From the NCBI GenBank assembly GCA_021234155.1, contig JAJEKV010000093.1, positions 1,845,712-1,909,711 on the forward strand: DNA of 64,000 nt, read 5' to 3'. The stretch's first letter is position 1, and each line of letters opens with the position of its first letter. Below the pieces are notes generated by a model. The model worked only from the letters and a program-made list of their open reading frames with translations, did not search any database and was not told where the DNA came from. The DNA is from Isoetes taiwanensis. Taxonomy: Eukaryota > Streptophyta > Lycopodiopsida > Isoetales > Isoetaceae. The position numbers and the translations under genes are program-made. Below, one piece after another: positions 36,816 through 49,140 of the stretch.

Positions 36816-37684
36816 AAAACACATAATAGCATATAATAAAACATCTGTGTGACTAAGGTATTAGCCAAGAATAGACAAGAAAAAACATCTTCAAGATGAA
36901 AGCAAGTAGAATCAAAGGCAACTTTAGCGATGTCATCATCAGAAACAAATATGCACTATTATCTTCGTCAAACAAACATCATCAGAAACAAATATGCACT
37001 ATTAAAGCCACAATGTCAATATACATAACAACAATCGAACCAACAATTGTTGCTAACAAGATATTGTAGCATTTGAAGCCATCAGCTTTCTGTTCCACTA
37101 AATTGGTGACCTGCAGCTCAGACACAACTTACAGGGGCTCAGAATTAAAATAAGGAAGGTAAACACAGATGAAACTCATGAAAAAATACTCAGCCTGTAA
37201 GATGGCAAGCATATGTATTTTGAGCAAGATGGAGCGAATGTGGCCGAAGTTCATGAAATACACGTCCCTCTATTTGCTATGGTATAGAACATGTTGGATT
37301 TATATGGGATGCTGAAGCATTTGAACACATTGCACGCCAAGAGTTTGAATTGTATATAAAGCCAGCCTTTATGCATATTGTTGCTGCATCCCGTAAATTG
37401 GGTAGTATATTATCTTCCTCCATCTGCAAAAGCCCTTTGGTAGTCTTCAATTCTGGCATCTTCACACTTTGTCTGCACCCTTTACAAAATTAAACAACAT
37501 CTAAACACTGCCAAAACTTTGCCTTGCACTATTTTTGTCGTACATAAAACATCACGAAGGGAAAATCTCTTCACCTCGAAAGTGGCTTATAAGGAAGAAC
37601 ATGTTCGAATATTTATGAGGATAACAAAAACTAACAAACAGTCCTGCTGAAGAAAACAGACGAATACCTTAGGGATTACAAATG

Positions 37685-37749
37685 TTCTATTCTATTCTAT
37701 TTTATTCTATTTTATTCTATTCTATTCTATTCTATTCTATTCTATTCTT
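37685..37749. repeat. (TTCTA)n microsatellite
   Basis: About 13 units of the pentamer, with two TTTTA variants. The same pentamer family appears at 13134-13157 and 40431-40451. Confidence 0.95.
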
Positions 37750-38675
37750 GATCTTCAACACTGATGCTGAGGCAATGTAATGCGGCCATCCAGACGCAAG
37801 CACACTAAATGAGCATCTTGTTGCCCATAATTTGCAGACGAAAGAAGCACCTGCCCTTGCGGCCCTTGCCTTGGCTCCATCGAGACCTTTTCGAAACCCT
37901 AGAAATGGTTGCACGTTTTGTTTTTTCATGAAAAAAGGGCGTTCATCATAAGCCCTTGATCTTTTTGAATTAAAAGAGAGCTTTCTTTGTAAGCCCTCTG
38001 ATCTTAACCATTGAGGAGGATGAAACAAAAATTGCGCAAATTGCATGCAAAAACTTGGTGTACTCTAGATGTACTAATTAGTACACCTCATGTAATACGA
38101 CCACCAAATCATATAAAAACCATAGGCAAAATTGTACAAAAACACAAAAACAAAAAACCATGTTATTGTGCTATATATTCATCTGGAAGTAATTGAGATT
38201 ATATGAAAGGCCAAATTTAATATCTTTCTTCAGTCTCTTGGAAAAAACAACGATGTGGAATCCACCTCGCATTTAATCACATGTAAAGTAAACTCCACAA
38301 ATACCAATATGTCACCATAGATAACATAAACAGCATAAACTTAACTTAGAGGATGTTGCAGACATGTACCCTGAACTTGTTATCTTTGGCACATTGGAGA
38401 AAGTTATATGCCTTGGCAATGGTTGCCAATATTCTGCTAAAGCGATGCTATGCTTTATGTTGGATTACCATTTAGCTTGGGCAATAATGTTTGTGTTTGT
38501 AGCTTTGCATTGAATCATTCCATGTATAAAGGAGTTTGCTACATCTAATGCAAGAATTTTTAGAATAGAATGTTTTTTTAAGAGCCAAACGTGCAGTTCC
38601 ATTAGCACCATATGTTGCATTTGCAGAATCTGTACCCAACAATATGGGTTGTTCCTCAAGAAATTTTTGAAATGT

Positions 38676-38725
38676 CATAATGAATTATGTTATATTCTAT
38701 AGTCAATTGATTTATTTCTACAATA
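38676..38725. repeat. Dispersed copy of the 87-bp minisatellite unit
   Basis: AATGAATTATGTTATATTCTAT, then GTCAAYTGATTTATTT, match the unit at 46542-46833 with small differences. It lies 8 kb from the array. Confidence 0.8.
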
Positions 38726-40145
38726 TGAGTTGTTCTTTAAGAAATTTTCAAAGTGCCATCTTCTTTTTTATTTTAAGTTGGAGTTGGGAACCGTACCAGA
38801 AAATGCCCCTTGTTACGCCGCATGCAGCATTTCCTTTGTCCCTTGCGGGATATTTTGAATTTTCGCTAAATTCACTCTTGGCGGGATGGAATTTTATTTT
38901 TTTATTTTTTTTTAGGGAACGGGTGGATTTTTATATTATATAATAAAAGGTACAATGTTTCAAAGCAAGAACAGAATTACTACAGGAGTAATCTCAACAT
39001 CTTCATCCTGTTCTTGCAGAAACTTATTAGATGCTCTAAGAGCAAGATTTTACAAAAATTGCTCTAGCTGATGCACTTGAAAGGATCAAATAGTCATCCT
39101 GCCTGGTAACCAGAAGATGTATGATGATACATGAACAAGCCTGTAGGCTCCCGAATGATGGTACTCAGCTAGAAAATTCAGGCAGATCTTCCTGAGATAT
39201 TTGAAAATAAAATGGGAATATCTGACATAGTATATGTATGAAAGGAGTAAAATAGAATGAAGCTCAAGCATCAGTACCTGAGCAAGCACTCACCCAAACA
39301 TATCAGTATCTGAGCATAAACCAGCCAAGCATCAGTACTTGTTTTGGTTATGCGGTTCTTGGCATAGCAGTACCAAAGAACCGAGTGCTTAAATTAATCA
39401 TTTTATCTGCAAAACTGTCATACAATCTGCTGCCTATAATCTTTCCATTCAAATCTCAAAATCTTAAGATCAATCCACAAGAATCCACTATCCAAGAAAC
39501 ATCATTCTAGATCATCCTAAACATCATCAAGACCTTTCTGCTAGAAAGAAAGAGCAGGACGAAGGGAAAGAAGCAGGGACGAAGGGATAGAGAACCTGGG
39601 TAAAATATTTAATTCAAAAATCTGAAACTTCATCACTTACTAGTGCTTTGCCCAATTTCTGCTCCATCTTATGGGCATCTGCGTCGTTTCGATGTGTCTT
39701 GGCGGAAAAAGAAAGGTAGAAACTAGCATCTCAAAGAATAAAAAAATGGCCCTATACCTGTTACTAGAGATTTGCCTGCCCTTCCAAACTTCCGAGCAAA
39801 AACATAGAGCTTCTCTTGAAGCAAAAAATGCCACGTTAGTGGCTTACCAGCAAGAGATCTAGAAAGAACCGCTTTGATGCTGCTACAGGTTCTTGAATTT
39901 CCAGAAAACAAGTTTCGCGCATCGGGCGTAATTTCTCGCTAGCATCATAATCTCGACACGGGAAAGAGCTAAAAGCCGGGCTAATTGCGGTGGGAGGATA
40001 GGGCGGTTCCCTTCCTCCCCTGCCGCCCTAGCTGCAGGCGCAGGTTCGTGCGCCAAGAACCATTTTTCTACTCCGGGATGGAATTTTGAATGTATGCGAT
40101 TGAGGAGGAGGAGCGCCTGGTAGCTTAGGTGCTAAGTAGTGCGGC

Positions 40146-40312
40146 ATGGCAGGTGAGTTTATCTTCGCGCCTCTTAACAATCTCTAGAGTTTATATGTGT
40201 TTACAAACAACTTTACCTTTGGTTTTATGTCTGCTTTGCAGCATTGTATTGGCATTTCATAGTTAGAGCTCTGTACGCGTACTTGCACGGTGAAAACACT
40301 AGTGAAATTGAG
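40146..40312 (+). CDS. Putative first two exons of an unidentified gene
   Basis: ATG at 40146 opens a 7-base coding exon ending ATGGCAG at GTGAGT. After an 89-bp intron with TTTGCAG, a 71-base exon (40242-40312) continues in frame and ends GAG at GTAATA. Together they give 26 codons starting MAALYWHFIVRALYAYLHG. Both splice sites are good, and the frame is kept exactly. Later exons are uncertain; candidates include VELNELYKKKKIAFELKQG near 40745-40815 and a block after TTCTTGCAG near 43508. The LINE B copy at 41400-43434 would lie in an intron. I do not recognise the protein. Confidence 0.35.
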
Positions 40313-40430
40313 GTAATATGTCATTCTTTCATGTTAGGATAGCTTAACAAACTTTTGCAAGCAAATGCTTTTTGATCTGGTAGTGTTGACTTCTGATCTA
40401 TTATTTCCCTTGCTCATGTGATTGGGTCTA

Positions 40431-40451
40431 AGAATAGAATAGAATAGAATA
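40431..40451. repeat. (AGAAT)n microsatellite
   Basis: Four units of the pentamer; the complement of the LINE B tail repeat. Confidence 0.85.
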
Positions 40452-41399
40452 AAGTTTTTAATCTACTCAACAAGGTATTGGCTTATATTTCTATGCATGT
40501 GATCCAAAATGTGGATGGTATGAGGCATGTAATTGAAGTACAACATTTTGAAAGAAAATTTAAGAAGGCTTTACTAATTATGTTGAGGTTCTGGGTGTAC
40601 TACAACTTAGGGTCTGTTGCCAAAATGCAGTGCTCTGAGATACACCAAAATACATGCAGATTTAAATGTTTACCTTCTTCACTTTTGCTTTTTATTTAAA
40701 CAGCCATTATTTTTTTTAACTACATTTCTACCTCAATTTTTCGAAGTTGAGCTAAATGAGTTGTACAAGAAGAAGAAGATAGCCTTTGAGCTGAAGCAAG
40801 GGTTGCTAAACTGTAAAATTCCTTGAAGAATGCTAATAATCAATGCTTTATGCTATTTGACGAAGTGCAAAAGGCATAGAAAGTTGCTCCAGGTTGTTCC
40901 TTTGCCCTGTTTTTCCATATGTGCAAATTTGTTGTTTCATGTTTCAAATATCTTAGTGTTATTCTTTGCTCTTTTTACTTTTTTGTCTAGAAGGATCATC
41001 TACCTTCAAGCTTCCTTTCCAGTTCTTGGAGAGCAAGGGGATGTGCAAATTTGTCGCTTAGAAGGTAAGCTTTTTGCACAAGGATTTGGATTGCGACTTT
41101 GAAAGCTGGGAGAAGGCCATATTCCAAAGGTAAAAAGAGGTGTCTACTCCCTTTTTCTTTTCTTTTCTCTTTTAATGCATTCTATAAGTGGTTCTCTTTT
41201 GTACATGCAAAAGCTCGATTCCTTAATCCCACTGTGCTACGACACTAGAAGCTTTCACTTGATGAAGAATTGGGGTTATTTAATTCTAACAAGCATAAGT
41301 GCTTTGCTACAAGCGGGTTGGCAATTTAATTCTTTCAAAGAAGGTCTCGGGCATCGGGCGAATGGCAAGGCAAAGGATTTTAGGGGCTGCAGGGGCCAT

Positions 41400-43434
41400 T
41401 GAAATGGGGTGGCCCATCGTGGTGGTAGGGCCCCCCGCGGTGATCATTAACCGTGCTGAGGCGAGGGCTCCCCCGTGAGTGGATGGTTAGTAAGGTTGTT
41501 CGTTCATAAAAGCCGGTAATACTGGATGAGCCGTAATCTACAGGATGATTATGGTAAGCTCATTGTTTGCAAAGCTCCTGGCGTGGGGGTGGTGGAGAAG
41601 AAACTTACTAAGTGGGCCGAGGAGGTGGGTGGGCAATTGGCCAGGCGGGCTTTTCGCCAGCTCACTCCACCGACCCACCATATCTTCACTTTGAGAGTGT
41701 TGATGGAGGCAAGCGGAATGAGCGGCCAGGACTTGTATTGCCGCTTTGTAGATTTTAAGGCGCATATGATACCGTCCCCGAGACATACCGTGGCGAGGTT
41801 GCAAGAATTGGCGAGTTCCACGGGGAGTTGCGTAATGTGGTGCACCAGCCTTTATGATGGGATTTATCCGCGACCGCCTTATGAGGATCGGGCGGGTAGC
41901 TAGCACTATGGGAGTTAAGCAGGGCTGCCCGTTGTCTCCAACGCTTTTGGGTTGTATATTGATAGCTTGGAGGCGTGGATGCAAAGCACCATGGGGAGCG
42001 GGGTGCAATTATCCGATGCGACCCTCGTGAGCCGGTTATTATATGCGGATGATGTAGCTTTGCTAGCTCATACGGCCCAAAGATATCTGGCGGCATTTGG
42101 ATGCCCTTAGTGGGTTACGTGGGGCAACGGAATGACGATGAACTTGCACAAAACTAAGCTTCGCGATCCCGCCCTCGCAATAACAGATATCCGGAAGTTC
42201 TATTACGAGGGGGCGGGGAAGTGGAGATGGTGCGAGGAGCTTCAAGTATCGGGAATTGATTTCACTACTAACATGTTGTGGGATGAGTGTGTGGAGAGAA
42301 GAGCCGTCAAGGTGCCGGAAGGCTTTATATGCGCAAAACGCAGCGTGTTGCAGGGTAGATCTGTGGATCGGGCGAGGAGAGCACACCGTTTAGAGCTTTG
42401 GTTGAGCCGGTGCTTTGCTATATGGGGTGGAGGTTTGGGGCCCGGCGGTTAGCTAGCAAAAATACGTGGGATAGGTTGGAAAGGGTGCGAAAGCTTTCTT
42501 GACATATAGCTTGGGAGTGAAGGACACCGCATCGCATCGATTTTGTTGTATGAGGCGGGGTTCGCCTTTACAAAGATTCCGCTATGCGAAGGCATCTTAC
42601 TTGCTTCCATAAGGTGGATGGGATGGATGAGCATCGCTTGCCCCCACAGTCGCGGTTGTTAACTTGAGGCCCCCAAATGCACGAAGAGGGTATGGCGACA
42701 GCATAATCGTAAGGGATGGTTTAGGAGGTGGTCTATGGATTACCAACGGATGGTGGCACCGGGCGCATTTACGATCGCTGAGAATGGGCAATTGGATCAC
42801 GGGCTATCGCCACTACGTGGGATGCCTCTACTCTTGCAAAGCCCAAGACGAGCACTATCACGCCGAGATTAATCCCAGCCTTGAGCATGGACCCCATCGG
42901 TGCTTGAAAGCACACATCTCGCGTGAAGAAAGCGGAGAGCTATTCGCCATAAGGACGGGTTCCCATTACCTCGAGAATTGAGGCAGTCATTTGGGGGTGA
43001 ATGGCGGGCACAGGATCCCTGGGGAGGAGAGGATATGTCGGTGTTGTGAGATGCACATTGATAGAGGATGAGCACCATGCCCTCCGGCGGTGCCCAAAGA
43101 TATGCCCATGTCCGGCGGTGCACACCGATCTTAGATGCTCGACACACCGCTACATCGATTATTTTCGCATCACCTATGGTAGCGCGGCGGGAGCTTACAT
43201 CCCGCAGATTTTGGACGTCGGACTTGCTCTTCCGGGGCATGGTATTTGAGAGCCCTTTTGTTAGGTTTTTCCTCCCAAGTGGGGGTTTTTTCATCCCGGT
43301 AGTAGGGTTCTCTTGCACTGATTACATTGTTTGTTTTGGTGTTGGGGTTTTGGCTTGCACGTTACGTGGTCGCCTCATAGGCCTCTGGTCTCCGTGGACG
43401 TTAAAATAAACTTCCTTCCTTCCTTCCTTCCTTT
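41400..43434 (+). mobile_element. LINE family B, GC-rich 5'-truncated copy
   Basis: A GC-rich island. Reverse transcriptase motifs in sense order are HHIFTLRVLMEASGMSG (41680), GLYIDSLEAWMQS (41945), LLYADDVALLAHTA (about 42035-42075) and a thumb-like region near 42250. A C-terminal part includes HHALRRCPKICPCP, resembling a zinc-binding LINE end (43070). Frames change repeatedly and stops are present, so it is dead. The last bases, GGTCTCCGTGGACGTTAAAA, match the 3' end of the minus-strand copy at 13158-13193. The tail is (TTCC)n at 43410-43434. Confidence 0.78.
43410..43434 (+). repeat. (TTCC)n tail of LINE B
   Basis: CTTCCTTCCTTCCTTCC follows directly on the conserved LINE B 3' end. The sister copy has ATTCT repeats at the same point. 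Confidence 0.9.
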
Positions 43435-46400
43435 TCTTTTGAGGCTGGAAAAAGATGTGAATAATTGCATATGGGAACTACATCTCATATATATCCTTTT
43501 CTTGCAGATAGAAGAAAATGCTTTGATGCCGTAAGCTACATTGAGGTATGTGGCAAGATCTATTCTATATTGCTCTTTATAGTGTTGACGCCTTTATTGC
43601 CTTTACGTTCTATTAATAGGTTATAAAGCTATAGTTTCTTTAAGTACTTTTAGGCTGTGGCCATGGAAGATTTATGTGCTTTTCACTCTTTGAAATAGAT
43701 TATTTAAATTGCATGAGCAGCATTGTTCTATGTATGTGTATATTGTGTCTAGATATACTCTTCCAAGTGCCCAACTGCTCAACTTCTATGGTACATTTTA
43801 ATTGCAGCTTATGCTTGTCACGGACAATTCAAAAATTCTTTTGAGCTTTTCTAGCATATGCCAGAACAGAATGTTGTCTTATGGAATGCTTTGCTTGCAG
43901 GATTACTCAACATGGCGATCTTAAAGAAGCCCTTCCAAATCTTTTATTGTTGCTATCTTGCATTTACCGTTTGAATGCTTCATATAATTATTTAATTCTT
44001 GCATTGTCTCATAATTCTACTAGATATTTCCTCTCAAACTCTTTCATTTTTTGCTTGCAACATATGTTAAAGCCCGTTGTGACTATGATCTGATATCTCC
44101 AATTGATAGGTAAATCAACCCAATTTTATATATTAATAATTTGATCCAGAACATTCTGTTTAAGATTTAGGTGATTCAATATCTTGTGCAGATAAGGTGG
44201 CATGTAACTGCATATTTTAATATTATCCCATGTTGCTCCATCATAGCTTTAAAAAGATAATGCAATTCATGCGGGGGCCTTGACTATGGAACACCATCTT
44301 CAGGTTCTTTGGGTTTTGAGTATATTTTATCTCAATATTTTTTGGCAATTTGTTTTGCATTTCAATATCTTTGGCAGGGATGCATAATTGCGTAATTAGT
44401 CGTTCTTATTACTGGAGGTCTTGGTGAGCATGAAGAATATGCATTTGGATCTTTTGTACTGGTGGCAGTTGAAATATTTAAAATGCAACTATTCAAGACA
44501 CAAATGCATCAAGGCATACACGTACTGGCATTTTTCTAAATGTACATGGTAATTTTCCCTTTCAAATATATTGCATTATATTTAGCAGTCTACCTATTAG
44601 GAATATTATTAGTTGTGGGATGTATCCCAATGGCAATTTGATAAAGACAAGAAATGCTAGCTGGTTAAATATTCGTTTGTCTCAACAAGTTTAAATGCAT
44701 GTTAGGATCGGATTTCACGTGTATAGATTTACTAACTAGGGCATTTACAAGGTCTACTATCAAATGCAGTAAATTAGAATGATTTCTAGGAGGTGGACAT
44801 CTTCTCCTGCATGGATATTCCACTACAAATTGCAACTTCAATCTATGTTTTTTGCACTAAATATTCGTCAATACAGTGAGTCTGCCTTGGATCTGTAGAA
44901 TGCATCAAAGATGCCACAGATGCAAGGAACAACAATGAGTATATCTTACATACATAGCCAAAAAAGAAAAAAGATTTACAAGAAGTTAGGCAAGAGTGTT
45001 TCTATGAGAAAAGTGTTCAAATGTACCTTTAATGCACGAAAAGTCAAGAGATATGGTTATTGTTCCTGTTCTTTTTTCCTCGTTTTTCTTCCAATATATA
45101 ATTGATGTTGTTTGCATATGCAGGTAGAATTGTATGAATTGTTCAAGGAAGGAAGGAAGGAAGGAACACCATCCACAGCTAGGTCTTAGGAAAGTCGAAT
45201 ATTTAGGTAGCTACTATAACAAGCAGGCCAATCTCAAATACATTTACACCATTATGAATATTTTAGTAACATTTTTCCAAGTTCTGTTTAAATACATTTC
45301 GCATAGCTCAACAGAGGTAATGAACTAGCCTTTTACTATTACCTGTGGATTTGTACAGATGTTATATTTTACGTGGCATACATCATCATAGTTGTTTTAG
45401 TATAGAGTTTTAAATTTAAAAACAGACCAATGCAAATTGGAGAATGATCATGTGGTTGCAGATAGGTAAGTTCCATTGCATTTGTGATGGTGACTGGATT
45501 GAATCCATGAGCAGCTCTTGTAATTGGCTCATACATTGCCCTTATAGGCAGTTAGGTTTTGCTTTAAGCTATAACTCATGCCTATTTGAAATGGAGATGG
45601 CAGGGCGTTCATTTCAAGACCAGTGGTCCATCCAAGATCTTATGTCCAACAGTTTCTACTTGCAGGATATGTAGTCAGTGTATACAAGCATTGAACTATG
45701 ATTTTGTGACATCCACATGTGTACTGGCCTGATCGACTTGATTTTATAATAATTCAGGATCGTTATACCTTCATGGTCATAGCGCGATGAAGAAAATTGA
45801 ATGATTGTTGGCTTTGATAATTTAGTACTTGGATACTTTGTGGAACTTTAAGATTCAAATGTTTGTCCAATATTGATGCCTTGATTCACTTTGAAAGGCT
45901 CCTCAACCTTGGTTCAGTTTTTGGTGTTGGGAAACTCCACGTTTATTAGTTCCTTTGATATATTTGTACACTATGTTTGTATTTATCATTTGACAGAGTT
46001 GAATGAAATACCTCACGAACTATTATTTTTTGAGATTATTACTACTTAATTATCAGCCCCAAGTGTAACTACTGTAACATATTGTTTTGCCAATACCCAT
46101 ATTTATAACTTTGGTCAAACACGATTTGGCTATTAAATTTTGTAAGGCAATTAACCCAAGTCGAATCTAATCTTATGCCCATGCTCACTTGCATCGTTGC
46201 TTATATAAATACACATGCAAGTATTCGCAACATTTCCACGGGCTTATTTGACCACACTTTTAATTTTTACTATACTTTAAATTGCAACTACAAATTGGAT
46301 TGTTATCTTCCATAAAACCCTAAACCATCTTAAGACCAATAAATAGTCCTAATTCTAAGCAAACCATGCCACTTTAATCCAACTACACATTCCATTATTT

Positions 46401-46541
46401 CTACCCATTCGATGCATGCATAAAAGGCTAATGCCCGACCTCTAACACTATATTACATCTTTGGATGTGATTATACCTACTCCACACGTCAACCGACCTC
46501 TAACACTATATTACATCTTACACGTCAACCATTAATGCCGG
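43435..46541. other. Region without a clear gene apart from a PPR scrap
   Basis: AT-rich. The PPR fragment at 43808-43940 is listed separately. An (AAGG)n run lies at about 45147-45165, and a 25-bp direct repeat (CCTCTAACACTATATTACAT) lies at 46438 and 46497. No intact gene seen. Confidence 0.45.
43808..43940 (+). pseudogene. Pentatricopeptide repeat (PPR) fragment
   Basis: After a TTGCAG acceptor-like site the plus strand reads AYACHGQFKNSFELF, a TAG stop (43852-43854), then HMPEQNVVLWNALLAG and, in the next frame, TQHGDLKEAL. The LF-x2-MPE-x-NVV-x-WNALLAG pattern is typical of plant PLS-class PPR proteins. One stop and one frameshift disable it. It is too diverged in arrangement to say whether it derives from the same gene as the minus-strand PPR scrap at 36680. 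Confidence 0.6.
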
Positions 46542-46833
46542 GCAAAGGTTTCTAGTAATGAGTTATGTTATATTCTATGTGGTCAACTGATTTATTTGCA
46601 GCAGCAAACAATGTTTATGAACGAGTGAGCAAAGGTTTCTAATAATGAATTATGTTATATTCTATGTGGTCAACTGATTTATTTGTAGCAGCAAACAATG
46701 TTTATGAACGAGTGAGCAAAGGTTTCTAATAATGAATTATGTTATATTCTATGTGGTCAACTGATTTATTTGTAGCAGCAAACAATGTTTATGAACAAGT
46801 GAGCAAAGGTTTCTAATAATGAATTATGATATA
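46542..46833. repeat. 87-bp minisatellite interrupted by the pogo-like element
   Basis: Units with period 87 start at 46542, 46629, 46716 and 46803. Each contains AAAGGTTTCTARTAATGA and TATATTCTATGTGGTCAACT. The fourth unit is cut after GAATTATGATATA (46833) and resumes at 55643 with TATTCTATGTGGTC. Confidence 0.97.
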
Positions 46834-47030
46834 GGGGAGGGTGCCCATGAAGCGCCCACTTAAGGAAACATATTTTATTATGATGGGCAAATTTTTTTTT
46901 AAGTCCTCTTTTTAGCATACCATATTGAAGCTTAAGTCCTTAGGTTTCAATTGATCCCACACAACAGAGTTTTCGATAAATTTGGAGTTGGCTAGGAAGG
47001 TTTTAAGTCAGGAGGTTAATTCAGCCCCAA

Positions 47031-47130
47031 TAGACCACACGTACCCTTCAGTGGACCACAAAGTGCCCTTTAATGGACCACCGATTACCCTTCAATGGAC
47101 CACACGGGACCTTCAATGGACTACATTGGA
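47031..47130. repeat. Subterminal repeats near the left TIR
   Basis: Five copies of a 20-22-bp unit with core CTTCARTGGACCAC. They begin about 200 bp inside the element end. Subterminal repeats are common transposase-binding sites in DNA transposons; binding here is inferred only. Confidence 0.75.
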
Positions 47131-48115
47131 ACCTTTAAGAGCAAACGATCTTCCAAAATTTATGTACAACAGGCGTCCTAAACTATTTTCAACTGGAATG
47201 GATTGTTGCAGTGTGACCATTCGTGTCTCGATCTAGACCATGGATTTCCTACATAATGCACAAATAATGTGGCCATCCAACGAGTCCATGGCAGGTGTTG
47301 GAGCTGCCTTCTTGGGTTCCTTGGGAACATCTAGCATAGGTCCAAAGATCCCCAACATTACCAATGTTAGATTCAGGAACGCCGAAGCTTTGTAAATGAC
47401 TTTCCTCTTTTTGGCATCAACCGCCGAGGCATTACTTCAAACAGGAAATTTCCACCATTCCATATAGCATTTGCAACTTTTTAAAAGTTCAAACAAAATG
47501 TGCAATGGGTATGATCGGAAAATAGGAACAATTGAGTGCCATGGTCGAACCGCCGGTAAAGCACGTAAGATGGGATACATAACAACCCTCCTTTTGTCTC
47601 CAAGTAGGCCACTAACACGCCACCGGATATTGTTGGCTCTTGCCGCCTTCCCCGAAAGCTCCCTCGTTTCAATACCCAAACATTTCAAACTTTAGCCGCA
47701 AGCAACTCAAAGAATAAACTTTTCAGACTTGAATGATCAAGTAGAACTAGCATCATAAAATTAAGGCCGATAAAATAACTTCAAAGATAATTCAGACATT
47801 CTAGACAAACCGGGAATGTCGAAATAAAGATGTGTAATTGTTGTCTTCGCTTGTATACAAAGGCATGAACATACATCATATTGAAGAGCATACCCACCGA
47901 TATGATGTCATAACCTACGGATCATTGAGCAATCGTTGTCGCCTTTAAACCATTTACAATAAGAAAATATAGAGCCCGCCGCATTAATCGTAGACAACCA
48001 ATGGAGCAATGGAACGACCATGTCCAATAAGACTGATGTTCTTGCACAACAGGCCATGCAGGCCAAGGACCAACTGCATCTCGTGAATGAAGAGGAAATG
48101 TAACAGGATCCCACC

Positions 48116-48553
48116 AACAATTGAATTCAAATGATCAAATGAAAAGCACCAGTGTTCTTATCACATGTTTGGTGCACTAAGTTGCAACAAAAGTTAAAAT
48201 TCCGGCAGCATTTTTCTGCAAATCTAAAATGTACTGGGTGTAGATTCCTTATAGTTACAATCATAACAATCATAAATTCTGATATTTGTTGCACGAAGGT
48301 ACAAGTTGCAACCCTGTAAGTTAAAAATTGTTTGTTCTCTGAACATTTCTGCACTGAAACTAATACACATTGGACAAATCTTTCTACATTTGGCCTGCAA
48401 ACAAGAGCTGTCATGTTCATGCTAACAAGCGGTACTGAACGGTATATGATGTTTGCTGGATCTTGATCTAAGTAAAGGTGTAAATAAGGTCATCTATGAT
48501 CATTTGAGATAAATTCAATTCCTGTTACATTTGATCATTTGAATTCAATTGTT
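48116..48553. repeat. 26-bp perfect inverted repeat, possibly a small nested MITE
   Basis: AACAATTGAATTCAAATGAT plus CAAATG at 48116-48141 is the exact reverse complement of 48528-48553. The 386 bp between have no coding motif. It may be a short element nested in the transposon. Confidence 0.6.
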
Positions 48554-49140
48554 ACAGGATTCATTTGAGAGCAAGAACAATTGACTCGCATGACTCAGAA
48601 AGGAGAAAGGAAAAGAGAAGGAGACCTTGCAGTGTTCCATAATGGGAAAATAGACTGTAGATTTTAGTGTAACCTTCAACCTGCCATCCCTGGTCTTCTC
48701 CAAACCCTAGATAGCAATGACCAATGTTACATTACTGCATGAATACTTGAAGAAAAATCATTGGATGTATACCAAATGGCAGCAAAAATACAAGTATATC
48801 CTTTTAGCTGAAAAGGAAGATGGATAGAGTGGTTTGGGAGAGCGACTCTTATACTTTTACAAAGAACGAGGAAGTTGGATACCTAAACAATTAATGCCCC
48901 TCCCTATAATGTAAGATTATTTGCCACGAGCAAAGACTCCAAATAAAAGTTATTTGTTAATACTTCGTGCATCGGGTTTTCAAGAAGGCTCCAAAATAAA
49001 TGATAAGAATCAAGTTAGCTATGGGTGAGAAGTCGAAGTCGACCAATGGGTTGAAAGGGGTGCTGACATACAGTAAACAAATTGAGTAATTACTAGGCTT
49101 CGCTACATGAATACTATACACACTCTAGCCAATCTTTTTA

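Larger units (their letters stand above)
36816..40145. other. Region without a clear gene
   Basis: AT-rich. It holds a long (TTCTA)n run, a dispersed copy of the 87-bp minisatellite (38676-38725), and unassigned minus-strand frames: 38046-37732, which contains FLGFRKGLDGAKARAARAGA, and 39911-39723. Neither has motifs I can name. A bidirectional promoter around 39960-40140 is conceivable because the plus-strand gene start at 40146 lies beside it. Confidence 0.4.

Noticed and set aside
37685-37749. Considered the tail of a third LINE B copy
   Set aside because: The conserved LINE B 3' end is not found on either side of this microsatellite.
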